From: Caenorhabditis remanei
Taxonomy: Eukaryota > Nematoda > Chromadorea > Rhabditida > Rhabditidae
Reading direction: 5' to 3'
Length of the DNA: 64,000 nucleotides
Assembly: GCF_010183535.1 (NCBI RefSeq)
Contig: NC_071331.1
Span: forward strand, 15,438,001 to 15,502,000
The translations under genes were made by a program, and so were the position numbers. Of this stretch, positions 23,682 to 37,111 are shown one piece after another. The notes below the pieces were generated by a model, which was given only the letters and a program-made list of their open reading frames with translations, had not been told where the DNA came from and did not search any database. Each line of letters starts with the position of its first letter. The stretch's first letter is position 1.

Positions 23682-26600
23682 AGAAAAAGTACTGATGAAC
23701 ACGGTGTCTGACTGAAAATAGATCAAACATCCAAAAGAAAAAACACTGAATAGTTCATCAGAATGACATGCAATGTTCCGTTTTTCTCGTTTTCAAAACT
23801 AAGGAAACTTGGAACTCAAAAAGGTCTTCCACTCTTTTTTTCATTTGTCTCTCTTTTTTTTTTCCTTCAAAATAATAATATTGGTTTTTGTCAATTGTTC
23901 ACGCCTTCTTGATCGTCGTCCTCTTTTTCCTTCAGAATTTTCTCTTCTTTTTTCGTTTATTTTACCCACATTTATGCCTGAATTGACTTGGATTTTCTTG
24001 GGTTTCTTCTCTTATTCTAGAGAAAAAAACATCATAGTTTCCGAAAGATGATCACGATTTGGTTCCTGGTTCAATATTTGAATGTTTTTTGGAAATTTGG
24101 ATTAGATCACTTTCTGATTCGAGTTGAACTATATCATTGTCTTCTGAAATAAATGTAGATGACTTTTGAGCTTCCGGGTTTCCCTGATTTTGTGATTTTT
24201 GAATCCGTTAAAAACGGAAAGAAATCCAATGAGAACCGCGGAAACCTGTTTTTGATATTTTTTAAGTGAAATAAGACATTCAGAAAAGTTTTTTACTCCG
24301 AATTTTCTGTGCGATTTCTTAAATTTATCGTTATCTCAATAAAACAAAATTTTCAATTTTTATAGTTTTTCAAACAATTATAAAATACCGTTTTCAAAAT
24401 GTGACTGAAAATATGATTACGTTTCGAACTCGAGCCGTCCATCGTGCCAAAGTTCTCTCTGACGTTTTTTACAAGTTCCGATTCTTGCCCACCCAGTGAA
24501 TCCCCAGTTTCATTCATCCGAATTCAATGATATCATCCCTCTTCCATTGATCTCTAAACTTCAAATTCATTAACTGGCGTAACCTTTCAAAGTTGAAAAT
24601 ATCCCAACTCCTTAACTATTTATTATCCCTCCCAGACTAATGTCTTCTGGACTTTTTTCTCCAATTTTTCATTTCCTCTATCCATTATGCATTTAGCTTC
24701 GTTAATTGACAGCTTCCACTCTTTGACCTCTCTCTTTTTTTTATTGGCCTCATATGTCTACACTTTTTATTCCGAGTATAAACTTTGTTTTCCACCTCCT
24801 TCTTCTTTTCACTTACCCCTTTAGGGATCATAATGACGATAATCAGAGAAAAGAGGAGGAGGTTGAAGTTCAGAGATTTGATCAATTTCTATTTCCAATT
24901 TGTAGTTTCAATTTCAAATTGTTTATTCAGAAGTTACTAATTTCGTGTTGATTGAACCGGTTTCTTACCCACGAAGAATATTCAGCATTCATCTTCTGAA
25001 ATGTTTCCTCTGGTTCTATGAAGCTTGTTTCAATTGTTCCAAAGTGTGTCCTTTGTCTGCTCTGAAAATCGTTTCTTGCTCATGAATCGAACAATGAATA
25101 TTAGAGAACACAGCTGGAGTGTGGTTCTTGATTTCTAAGCCTCCTACCTCCAACGTTTTGTAATTATTTCTTCAACGAAATATTATTTTTGAAGACAGGG
25201 AAAATGGGAATGTTGAGTGCAATCTGCTTAGTAGCATAAGTCAGGATGAAGTGCTTAGAAGATATTATTGAGGGTGGAATCGAATGTCTGATAGCGTAAG
25301 CTTTGAAGCTTCTAGCCTAACACACATTGATTATCTTTTTTACTGTTGGAATGTAGTGTCACAGAATAAAGTTTTAAGAAAAAAAAATTCCAAATCTTCC
25401 AGTAAAATAGTGATCAATGCAAAACATTTAGTTTAATGAACCTATAAAAAGTAGATTTTCTGATTTCTGGTTACTTATTGTCCTTTTGAATTTGGCTACT
25501 TTTGCCACGTCACGTTCCATTTCAAGTCCTTAGCCCTTCTTCTTCTACTTCTTCGTGTCTCTTTCTTCTCCCTCTTCTCCATCTTTTTTCTTCTTTATCC
25601 GTAATTTACACGTAATTGGCGCAATTTGCACACACATCCATCCAACCAATCTCCGCCCATTCCCATGCTTTTTCCTTGTTTAGAGACACGGATAAATCAA
25701 GTTCATTGTCCGAACAAGAGAAAATAAAAGTGTTTTTAATATTTTTGGGTGTCTGTGTGTCATATCAAATTTCAATGTATTCTCCTTTTTTCCGAACGGA
25801 AACATTTATGTCAATTTTGTTGTTCCTCATTTTATTTAAGTTCCTGTCTAGCTATTGCGAAGGTTTTTATCATGAGATTGTGCCGATTTCACTCGTTTTC
25901 TAGCCGATTATGATTACACAAAGACGTTTGAAAAATAGAGATGAGTAGCATATCAGAATAAGCTTTAGAACTCTGAGATCTTTTTTGGGCCATTGTTTCA
26001 AAATAATTTCTACAGATTACTCATTAGTACAATCATCATTTGAATCTTGAACTCTTCTTTTTTATGGTTTCTCTGGAAATTTTATTTTTTTGAAAATAGA
26101 GCTCCTCAGAATACGAACGTGTTTTCACTTGCTTTGGAAAGTTTAGTTCATTCCGACGCTCCAAATTTTTCGTAGTTTTGAGTTTTCGTACTGTAGATTG
26201 AGACACTCCAAAAGAATGGTTCTTTGTTTCCAACACTTTTTGAATTACACCAAACTAGTAAAGTATCAGTGTAGACTGAGAATTTCAGAAGTCTGGGAAA
26301 ACAAGAAGTCAGCAGGTGATACTCATTTTATAATTTCTGATCTAAAAAAAAGCTCGAGAATCTAAAATTAGAAAAGAAAACAACATTATTTCCATATTCT
26401 TGTTTATTTTCTTTGATTTTCACTCTTTTTTCATTTGTAAACCCGAAAATAAACTTCCTGATTCTCACGCTCTTTGCATCAACGTCTTCTTTTTTCTCTG
26501 ACGATGAATCGACGTATTCTTCTTCTTGTTCCCAGAAGACGTGACTTCTTCTTTCTCTTCCCGAATAGGTGTGAATACGATTCAAATTGTCTCTTCCTGT

Positions 26601-27897
26601 CTCGAGTTCTTTTTCTCCTTTGCACTATTTCTTTAGGTGGTCCGAGGGACCTTTTCTCGAAAAAACGTAATTTTGTTTTATTTCGGACACTCTCTTTTCT
26701 TTTGCATGTCTCCAGGCCTTGAGAACTTTTTCTCGACTTTCCCAGCTGGATCAGCGAAACAGCTACAAATAAAATATGGAAAAGTTGGTGTCTGAAAAAA
26801 TAAAACGATTCGAATATAGGTGGACTTCTATCTTTTTCAGTTTCAGGATTTTTTCTTTCAGGTTCTTTCTCGTTCAGATTTTTTTTAATTTCTAAAAATT
26901 CCTTGACTCTATCATTTTTGTCTGTTTTTTGTTGACAATCTACTATTCGATCGGTGATTTAATACTACACTATCTTTTTTCGATTCTTCTATTTTTCTTC
27001 ACTTCGGTGTTCCATTTTCTATTATTTCATGTCTCTAAATTGAGTGATTGTATAAAAAACAAAGTGTTTATGTTGTCAATTTGACGTATTAAACGGCTTC
27101 TTTATTCCATTCGTTCCGGTCGAGACTGATCACTTCTCTTTTTTTGTGGTACACTGAATTCTTTCGGTTAGAGGGGTTTCAACTGGAAAATAGTCGAAAA
27201 TAGCCTTTCTCGGAATGCGTCTGAAAACAGAGGTCAGCTGTAAATATAATTCAATATTGAAGAAAAAGACCAAAATATTCGAATGGCTGATAAGCATTAG
27301 TGTAATTTCAGAACGTTTTGTTCAGCAAATTCTGTGAGTATTTACTCTTTTCTTTCAGTTTTCACATAATAGAAACCCTATTTGAATCAGAGACAAAATC
27401 TATGTCACTGACTATTTTTCATCATAGAATCGTACTTTTTCTGTCCAAATTCACCTGGACAATGGTGCAATTTGGAAATAAAAAAGAATGAGTAACTATT
27501 GGATTGAGAAGACGTAAGTTAGTTATACTTGAGGTGTCACCAGAACTTTTCCTTACTCGAAAATCAGAATATTTTGACTTAGAATTCGAAGACTTCCCAT
27601 TTTTCATTTGAACTTTCACCCAAATAATTTCGTTTTTTTCTGCAAAAAACACTTTGTAAAACAATTCAATCACTCCCTCACAAATGCTCTGACACAAGAC
27701 CAAAAGTCCTTTTTCTTCTCCTTTTTTCTCATCTTCATTTTTTTCCTCCGCCCATGCATACTTTAATGTTGACTGTGGAATGAGCCCCTTTCTCCGCCCC
27801 TTTTCCTTCGTTTTCTTATGATTTTTTATATCAAATTCTTCTGGAAATGCTTTGCTTTTGCACTTTCATTCAATTTCTGAAACTATAAAATTTCCAG

Positions 27898-30088
27898 AAA
27901 TTGGCTCCTTCACATCAAAATGATACTGCTTTCAATGACGCTAAGCGTCGTAAATTGTTTCGTTGTCATTGGTAATTTGCTGGTTTTTTATGTAATTTTG
28001 ACGAAGAAATCACTTCAAACATCGACGAATCATTTGGTTTTATCACTCACAATCAGTGATTTACTTCTCGGAATTCTAATTCTTCCATTCGCTATTATTC
28101 AGGTTAGTGGCCCGAGAAAAAGGAGGGAGTCAGAAAATGTTATGATATGGGTTCTGAGGGGAATCCCATATTAAAAACATGTTTGGATGGGAAAACAAGG
28201 TTGAAAGGATGTCCACACTCATGTGTTGAATCTGAATTCAGAATTAAAATGTACCCAGATCTAACAATCATGTTTTTCCAGGAGCACTCTCACGAATGGA
28301 TATTTGGACATTTGGGATGCCGTCTCTGGTTATCTGTCGACGTATTCCTTTCAACTGCTTCAATTTACAACCTACTTGCAATTTCATTCGACAGATATAT
28401 GGCTGTCCGACAACCAATCAAATATCCTATCATTTCATCCACAAAGTAATTTCTATCATTTTTCTCTTCGTCTAATCCCAGTCTTCTGTATTTCAGAGTA
28501 GTTCGTCTGATGACATTTCTAGTTTGGTTCTGTTCTCTACTGCTCGCTGCAATACTTTTCTTACTTGAAACATTAATTGCTCATGACGCGACACCATCAA
28601 AAGAATGTCAACCAACAACTCTTCCGTCAATGTATATTATATTCTCTGCAATGGCTTCATTCATTGTTCCTGCATTTGTGATGGTTATTCTCAACGTTAG
28701 AATATTTCAAACAGTTCTTCACACTTCGAGGACAATGACTGTCAAATCGAAGAATGGATCATTGAGAGTTCACAGAAGGAAAGAACCAATTGTCCCAGTG
28801 AAGGTAAGAGTTTCTATGACTAATATAGAAGACACACGTGATATTTCAGAAACTCGAGAGATATGAAACTCGTCTAAGTCAAGAGGATGAAGGCGTGGGA
28901 TCTCCATCAAAAGAAGTCATTGACCCAGTTCCCGTGATTGCTGCAGTCGTTGAAAAGCATAAGAATTCAGTGGATACACCCGCAATACGCTCATTTCTCA
29001 CGCACACTGTGGTTTTTGGAGTTTTGGAAGCCAAAAAGACGAATATCATCAATCACATTACACAGTTAGTTTTTCTTTCTTCATTAGCTTAACGAAATTG
29101 AAAAATAACATTGAATTTCTGAACTGAGAAAAGAAAAAGTAATTAAAAACAAGGAAATGAATACAGATGGTGGAGAAGAAGTACGGTTCGCTCACCGAAC
29201 CGAAACTCAAGGTAAGTTGAGAGAAAAGTGAGAGAAAAAGAGAGTGGCATTCTGTAAATCTGAGCTTTCGTTTGAAAAGAAAAACAGTGTTTTTTATTTG
29301 CATACGGTGTAATCTTGTTGTCATTTCTTCTGTTCACCATGTAAATTTATTTCGAAAATTTAAAAACAGAAAAAACTATTTTGCTGCTGACCAATTTCCT
29401 ACAAAGAAAATCTGTTTCTGTTTCTTAAATAATGAAGTAAAACCTTTTCTCGCTTGTAGGTCAAACCCGCTTTCACCCTTTTAACCGTAGAATATCTGCA
29501 GCTCTGGAAAAAAGGGTACGGTAGTATTGTAGCGTGTGAAAAATTACAACGCCATGAATTTTCATCCGGAATTCCATGTATAAGATTCAGACTTAACATC
29601 AGACATAACACAATTTCCAAGAAAGGGAAATTTTTCACAAATTTCCACCTGAAAAAGTTTTCATATAAATGTCAGTTTTGAAAGAATGAAATACAAGTAA
29701 ATCTATCTCACTGAAACTGCCCAATCACTGCTTGAAACGTGTGAACCTTTCATATAACTACTCCCCCTCTTCTCGTTTCTAATCTATTTATTTTTTCAGA
29801 AAGAAATGTATGCGAAGATCACTTCGAACCGAAATGAGAGTGGCTCGAACGACTGGAATCGTGGTTGCAGCATTCATTGTCTGTTGGATTCCATTCACAA
29901 CAATATATGTTCTTCAAGCGTATTCCATATGTACAGTGGCTGCTGGATGTATTCCAACTTCTCTTTTCACAACTGCTTTCTGGTTAGGATACTCAAATTC
30001 TGCAGTCAATCCAATTCTATATGCTGCATTCTCTCGTGATTTCAGAATTGCTCTGAAGAGATTATTCTTTCAAAAACCGAAATTTTAA
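27898..30088 (+). CDS. ser-6: Aminergic (octopamine-type) GPCR, ser-6-like
   Basis: Rhodopsin-class amine receptor acting through G proteins in neurons. Exons: 27898-28102, 28282-28445, 28497-28803, 28850-29064, 29167-29211, 29800-30088, all in phase. First ATG at 27920 (400 residues), but the exon opens at an acceptor with seven more in-frame codons, so an upstream N-terminal exon is likely. Features: G-N in TM1 (N1.50), L-x-x-S-D in TM2, Cys before TM3, S-V-D-V-F in TM3 with the amine-binding Asp, D-R-Y, F-I-V-C-W-I-P-F in TM6, N-P-I-L-Y in TM7. The third intracellular loop is about 120 residues. The name rests on overall pattern plus the neighbouring lad-2 and lin-22 genes, which I recall near ser-6 (Y54G2A) in C. 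elegans; other octopamine or tyramine receptors are alternatives. Confidence 0.7.
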
Positions 30089-30341
30089 TTGTTTTCCCTT
30101 TTCTTGTATTTATATACTTGTTTTCATTCACTACCATTCATTCATATCAGTTTTTATTCTGATCTTGTTTTCCCCTGAATATGCCAAAATATTAACTTGC
30201 GACTCGGGTTATTTCAACGAGTTTCATAGTTCTTTCAAATCTCAAAAGTTTTTTTTATTTGAAAAAGAATAATAATAAATAATACGAACAATTCAAAAGA
30301 TGTAAATCTTGATTTTTCTTCCAATTTTCAGATGGAATCAA

Positions 30342-33300
30342 TTAATTTTTAAACCCGTACTGATACTCGAGAAACTGCTTTTCTTCTTCATTATCTTGTT
30401 GATGTCCAATTTCGATTTCCTGCAAAAATAACGAGTTTGCACTTTGAGAAATATTCAATTCAAGTGCAAAAATAGTCGTTACGGTCCGGAAAACTGTCAT
30501 TGAAAGTGTAACTATCGAAGCATGAAAGTGCAATTGAACAAAGATCTCAAACCTTTCTCCGAACTGCAAATTTCTCTTGTCGATTCTTATTTCCACAGCA
30601 AAAAGTGAGACAAATTGTGAATAAACCAATTCCAAGAACTCCCAAAACTGCAATAAACCAAGCGGCACTTCGAAGGGAATCTTCTTTTAAACGATTTGCA
30701 TAATCTCGATTCAAAGTTTTTATGGGAAGGAATACGGATTCACTTTGACGGGGACCGTCTTTTGCAATTCCTTGGATGAAATACTTTTGGTCTTCTTTCA
30801 AATCTGAAGAACAAAATTAGAAAACAAGAAAAGAAGAAAACTGACTTCTGAGGAGAATTTCAGTGTTTGGAAGATAGATAATTTCAGTTTGATGCCACGT
30901 ATTCGAACTTTCAGCAGTGTAATTAACAAAGAATGCAGCTCCCGGCATTTTCCAGACACTGTGATTATTTGGAAGCCATTCGACGACAAATGAGTCTAAT
31001 GAAATGTTTTTGACTCGGAAAATTGGAGCATCCGGAACTGGAAAATAGAAGTTTTCGAGCTGAAATTAAGTCATCATGACTCACTTCTCGCTGGCCACGT
31101 TCTCACTGGTCTCAACGTCGTCGGACCTTCTCCAGCTCTTGTCTCTGCCCATACAGATACTTTATATCCAGTATCTGGTTCACTTTTCTCATGCAGGTAG
31201 TATTTTTGTCGATGAATGACGTATGTTTCCTCGGTTTCATCTGAAAATCATTCGGTTGGAAGACAATTAGAAAAAGCGGAAGTTGAAGAAGCAAAAGTAT
31301 TATTCACTCCTTTTTTCTAAATTTACAGGATGATCTTACGAAAAAAAAATTAATCATAAAGCATGGAAGCCTCCAAACTCACTCTTATCATTCTGGAAAG
31401 AAATGAAATATCCTCGAATTCTTCCATTTGGTTGTAAGGGAGCATCCCATTGAAGGAGAATTGCAGTCGATCCGACAGAATACACACGAAGATTATGCAC
31501 TTTTCCAGGTGCTGAAAAGCAATTATTAAGAGATTAAAACAATAAAATCCGAAACTAACGTCCTTCAGGCATTGCGAATGAAACTGGATGGCTTGGAGCA
31601 CTTCGAAGTCTTTTGTTCCGGGTTCGAATGTGAGCACTGTAGTTTGTAACTGCGTGGAAGGAGTTTATTATCTGAAATAAACTAGAATCAGATCAACAAT
31701 TTGGTAATTCTGTTACCTTGTATGTCGAGTTAGCTGGAATTTTGATTGAATATTTTCTGATTGTATTTTCCGCTTTCCAGTATTCAATCTCATATCCAAC
31801 AAAATGACCGTTCACTGTATTCTCATGAACTGGGTTCCATGTGAAATTGATGGTTGTGAAGTTGATTTGAGTATCAATTCGAAAGTCGTGTGGAGCTTCA
31901 TCAGGTACTGAAACTCAGCAATTTTGAATATCGTAGTAGTATTTGAAGCAAACCAACCATCTTCTCCGGACCATCCATAATGAATCTCTGGTTCTACTAT
32001 ACTCGGACCAACTGAATTCACAGATTGAACTTGGATCAGATACTTCCGGAAAGTTGGTTGATCTCTGATGATAGTAAAGTTCTGAAATTCTTTCATACTG
32101 AATTCTCATTTTCTCTGAAATATCTCACCGCTAAAGAGTCTTCAACCAAGAATTCAGTCCATCCGTGAATCGGTTCATCTAGTTTATATCTAACTAAATA
32201 TTGCATATTCGGTGCATTCCAGTAATATCTATCCAATGGTTTCCATGAAATAACAAGATTATCCGGTTCTGTTCCTTCTCCTTTCACTCCTGTTGGATTT
32301 GTGTATGGGAATGATGGACGTGTTTGACAAGTTAGCCAATCTTCTTTCGGTTGTCCATCTATTTTCATATCTGATCTACCATGCGAATTGACTGCAACTA
32401 CACGGAATGTATAGTTGACCCATGGAGTTAAGGTGATATCAACTTCGAAATTTTCCTTGTTTACATTCACTTCCTCATTTATTGTTTCCCATTCATTCTG
32501 CAAAAATAATACTCTTGAATCATTAATCCTTCATCCTTGATCCTAGATATCTTTGATCAAAGAAGCAAAGCGAAATACCTTTTTGAAATCTGTGAACATT
32601 TCCACAATATACTTCTTGATAGAATCTCCATGATCTGATGCTGCAACCCATTTGATTGTTGCCTTTCTCTCAGAACAATGAGCAGTTTCAACAACTGGAT
32701 GAGCGGGAACATCTTTCACAATCAACTGCATTGATGCCAATTTTACATCTACATCTGTGATAGCAGCACAATCAATTATTCCCGAATGACGACCTCTGAC
32801 TGAACGGAAGCGAAGACGATCAGGGAGAATTCTGAAGTATTTCATAATTTTAAAAAGTGACTCGAAACAGTATTTTTCTCACTCGTAATACTGTGATTCA
32901 GTCAACACTTTTCCATTAATTGTCCATTGATATTTAATCGGAAGTCGTGAATCTGCAACGGCTTCACAGAACACTTCTGCTGTTTCCCCAGCTTCCAAAA
33001 TCAATCGTTTCGGAGTTGGAATTCGAACGAAGTATGTTGGCTCTGAAATGAGTACAAAATACAAAGTGAGAAGAATGGAATTTGAATGAATCATCAAAAC
33101 ATTCTTGTTTAAAAATAGAGAGGGAACTTGATACTTGATAGATCATTTTTGATTTGATCATAAAATCCAAAAAGTTCTCGACTCACTGAAAACTTGAAGA
33201 CGGTTCGTTGCTCTGTTGATTCCATATTTATTACTGACATTACAGTAATACAATCCTTCATCTGCACTGTTTACATCATAGATCATGAATGTATGATTTG

Positions 33301-36300
33301 GGAAGAGCTGAAAATAAATGTTGTTTTTCAAAAAATAAGTACATAATCGGAGGAAAAGAGAAAAAAGTTTCAAATATTTGATTAGATGAGTGTTCACTGC
33401 TTATCATCTTATCAAAACAAAAAACATTATTATTATTATTGTGGTTAAAAAAGAAAGTTGTTTGATGATAACTACAACAGTCATGAACGTTTGTTACAGA
33501 ATGAGCAAGACTGGTGAGTTTTTATGTTATTTTTCAGAAGAAATTTAGTTTTAAATATGACTTTCAGAGCCTCTTCTTGTATTGCTTGCGATTTTGGTTC
33601 TTGTATCTCAAGTATTCTCAATTCCTGTTGATAATCCTGAGCCTACAACTGAAGAACCAGTTATTCTTCCACCTGAGCCACTCAGTAAAATAGTTTTTGT
33701 GAATGATCTACCACCAGAAGAAACTCTTCAATTTGAATTCGCTCGTGGAGCACGGGTAATTATATTAAGATTCTCAAAAATGTCGGTGTCTCTTTTTTAG
33801 GTCTATGTTGCTTCTTCAAGAGATATAGAAGCAGATTCTTATGAGGAAAACATTCATATTTTTGCCCCAAATCTGGACGGAGAATCCAAAAAAATGAGTG
33901 AAGTTGGAAGGAAAGTGGATAGTGAGACTGGGGAGAAGCAGCCAGTTTTTGAAGATTTACGGTATAGTATTTCAATTCGAAACAATAATGATGAAAAGTC
34001 AAAAACCAAGAATCCAGGAATAATTTATTTCTTATTGGCACCTGATGATGAACACGGTTAGTTTACTGTTTTCTGATTGAAATCAAACTTAATTTTTCAG
34101 TTTCTTATGTCTTTGAATCTACTCGTCAAGAGAAACGGACCATTTTCATTCAATCGAATAACATTGAAAACCATTATGTAACTCTTCTGAATCCATCTGG
34201 AGCTGTCAGAATCACCAATATTCATAATATTGATGGAGTAAACAGACAACGAGCTCATTTTCAATGTTCCATTCTATTTTTCAGTTAACTGCTCTAACTG
34301 TGTCTGCTGGAGGACTTGAAGAGACAAAAAGCTCCAATTTTACAATTCATGATATCGGGTAATTCATCAGACACAATATTATTAAATATCACAATTACAG
34401 AAAAGATGCATCTCAAACTGTCGCTCCATTGTTTTTTGTTGAGCCAGTGCTCACATTTCGTAAACAACTATCACTTTTCCCTTCGTCGTTTGAAATTACA
34501 GCGAAAGGAGTTGAAAGTGAGGGAGTAGAAGGAATCGCATGTATTAAAGAGTGTTTTCAGTCCAAAACCAGGTAGTGATTCCAATGAAATGGTCTGATTG
34601 GTCATTAGGAATGTCACCGAATTATATGCTCCGAAATGAATCAAACTCATTCAAATATGTGTTCAATTCATCTATTGAAGATTCTCAATTTGATGTTCAG
34701 GTACAGAAATTGACATTAAACATCTCTGACTTGAAAGACGGTTTCAGATGTTTGGAGAAATTTCAGCAGACAGTTCTCTGACTATTTCTTATAATGGAAT
34801 TGAGGGAGCTGGAAGTGAAAGTTTTCAAAAGAAACATCTAAAGAGATTGAGTAAATCATTGAAGGCTCAATCATTAACAGTTGAATATAAAAGAGCAGAA
34901 AGTGATACAACAAGAGGAGTTCTTGTTAGAGTTGAATGTTCTCGTGAGTTTACTAAATTATAACAACTAACACAAGTATTTATGTAACTTTGTTTTTATA
35001 GAAATCGCTTCAAGCCTACTGCCCTACTCAGTGTTGTCAATGGTTTTCCTCCGGTACATCTTCTAAATTTCCGGTTTTCAGTAATTTTTCATAAACAAAT
35101 AAATATTTCCCACTTTATTTCTTTGCTCACTTTATTCTTTCCTTCGACCACTTGAAGAGGCCTATCATCTGCATCAACCCATCTAACGACTGCTTCTGGT
35201 GCAGCATCCACGTCACAATCGAGGATTACTGTAGAGTGAAGAACAACTTTCCAGTGGCGAGCAGCTGGCATTCGGAAGAATGGAGCGTGTGCTGGAGTTC
35301 AGAAATAGATGTGTGGTAAAACAGATGGAGCCAAACAAACCTCTAACATGAACAAATGCATTTGCAAAGACATATCCCAATGGGTTACTCGCATTACACT
35401 GATAAACACCAGTATCCAGATCATGATTCAAACTTCGAACTCTCAAAATTCTTCCATGATCGAGCAGAACTCTTCGTGAATCTTCGGCCAATTCATGTAG
35501 AAATTTTCCGTTCATACTCCACGTGATAATTGGAGTTGGTTGACCTCCAGCAAGGCATTCCAACTCTCCTGTACTCTCTTCAGGTAGAGAAATATCATGT
35601 GGAGGATCGAATTCCCAGAATGGAGCAGCTGAAAAACTTTCAAACTACAAATTATCCCCATTTCTTTTAAACAAACCCATAACTCGAACATTAACTGTAT
35701 GAACTAAATGTCTTCCTCTACATTCATATACTCCTGCATCATCCGGATGAACATTCTCAACAATCAGAGACCGTCCGAAATCACTTTCATGAGATGTCAA
35801 ATCTTTTAGTCTTGATTTTGGAAGCTCCCCATCAACTTTCGACCAGAAGATTGTTGGAAGAGGTCTCCCACCGAAAATACATTGTAGTTTCAGTTGTCCT
35901 CCGGCTCGAATCGTCACTTCACTTGGACTAACTGACAACTTTCTGACCGGATGAGATTTTTCTGAAAATGAAAGTTTTCGTGAATGAAAAGTAAATGAAA
36001 CTCGCCTTGAGTCGGTTCAATATCCAATTGAATTCTATCTCCTGACCTATATTCTCCTCTGAGAACTGGCGAAGTTGCTGCACATTCATACACTAAAGTT
36101 GCTTTCCCATCAGATAATTCAACTGATGAAAAATGAAGACGTCCGTCTGTATCCACTGTTATATGACGACTTCTGATGGTTTCGATAACAGATGAATCAT
36201 CAAGAGATCTGAAAGTTTAAATGAAAACGGCCGAGTGACTATCATACCTATAAAGCCAAATAATTTTCGGAGAAGGTGTTCCCCGTGGAGGTGTACAGTT

Positions 36301-37111
36301 CAACGTCAATGATTCTCCCTCTTTCACTCTCAATACTTGAATATCTCGTTTCGGAAAATGTTCGAGTGCTGAAAAATAATATTATTTTAACTAAACCCTA
36401 TAATTAGATTGTCTCTCTCATCATCAGCATGTGGTGCATTTCTACTCTCTTTAGATTTATTAAATCCATGCTCGTTTACCACTAATTAGCACCTACAAAA
36501 TGGCAGAAAAAGCGAAGAAGGACCACTCAGATGTTCATTGAACCATTCCAAACAACCACATTATTCTATATTCACAGTATCTCTTCCCAATGATTTCCCA
36601 CTTACATCCAAGTCTCAAATTCATTTTATTCGAGAGAGCAGTTCCAAAAATGTTCGATGCGAAGCACTGATAGTATCTGAAAATATGATTTATTTATTCT
36701 CTGAATCATCGAGATTATCACAAACCCTTGATGACTAATATGTGGTTTGACGAACACAATTGACCCCGATTGGCCTTCTTTCTCCCATAAAACATCATCT
36801 GAATCAATTTCAAACGGCTCTCCGTTTTTCAGCCAATAGTATCTGAAAGTCAAGAATCAATCACATCTTTCGTTTATTTCCACCCACCTGTCAGTATTCT
36901 CATCTGCTTCGCACCGAAGTGTCAACCTATTTTTGATGTCATCGTCATCTAAATGATACCATACTTCTTCTTCCGATTGCTCTAGAAGTTTCGGAGGACC
37001 TGAAACAATTCGATTTCCAACTATTCCAATCCATTCCAACTCACCAATACTACTTTTCTGAGCTGCTAGAATCTGAGTGATAAGTAGAGAAAGAACAGTC
37101 ACTAAACGCAT
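30342..37111 (-). CDS. lad-2: L1CAM-type neural adhesion protein, LAD-2-like
   Basis: Single-pass neuronal adhesion receptor for axon guidance. Start at 37111 with signal peptide M-R-L-V-T-V-L-S-L-L-I. Reading downstream: six Ig domains (about 37.0-36.5, 36.35-36.0, 35.95-35.68, 35.63-35.35, 35.3-33.2 and 33.05-32.7 kb), with typical D-x-G-x-Y-x-C motifs, for example D-A-G-V-Y-E-C, D-T-G-V-Y-Q-C and D-E-G-L-Y-Y-C. About five fibronectin III repeats follow (32.7-30.7 kb). Then come a transmembrane helix (A-W-F-I-A-V-L-G-V-L-G-I-G-L-F) at about 30.65 kb, a C-C-G-N stop-transfer, and a short tail ending L-E-Y-Q-Y-G-F-K-N. The tail has no F-I-G-Q-Y ankyrin site, which separates LAD-2 from SAX-7. 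At least 18 coding exons. The intron at about 35,126-33,309 contains a gene on the other strand. A poly(A) signal (AATAAA, minus) lies near 30,252. Confidence 0.85.
33501..35066 (+). CDS. Secreted or membrane-anchored protein nested in the lad-2 intron
   Basis: Nine exons join in perfect phase: 33501-33513, 33568-33755, 33801-34056, 34101-34237, 34285-34358, 34401-34516, 34561-34700, 34748-34943, 35002-35066, giving 394 residues. The start M-S-K-T-E-P-L-L-V-L-L-A-I-L-V-L-V is a signal peptide; an in-frame ATG at 33483 would add six residues. A Pro/Glu-rich stretch follows, then a beta-rich-looking ectodomain with several N-x-S/T sites. The C-terminal hydrophobic segment (L-L-P-Y-S-V-L-S-M-V-F-L) suggests a GPI signal or a membrane helix. 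I do not recognise the domain. The gene lies entirely within one lad-2 intron on the opposite strand, so both cannot be freely transcribed at once. Confidence 0.75.

Larger units (their letters stand above)
18555..27897. other. 9.3-kb gene-poor region upstream of the aminergic GPCR
   Basis: I find no convincing gene. Contents: AT-rich sequence, pyrimidine-rich tracts (19,480-19,640; 25,520-25,600; 26,640-26,720), (GAA)-like purine runs at 22,626-22,656 and 22,000, and an inverted-repeat element at 23,387-23,681. Because the GPCR exon at 27,898 begins with a splice acceptor and an open upstream frame, this space may include the first exon(s), a long first intron and neuronal enhancers of that gene. 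No candidate first exon could be singled out. Confidence 0.45.
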
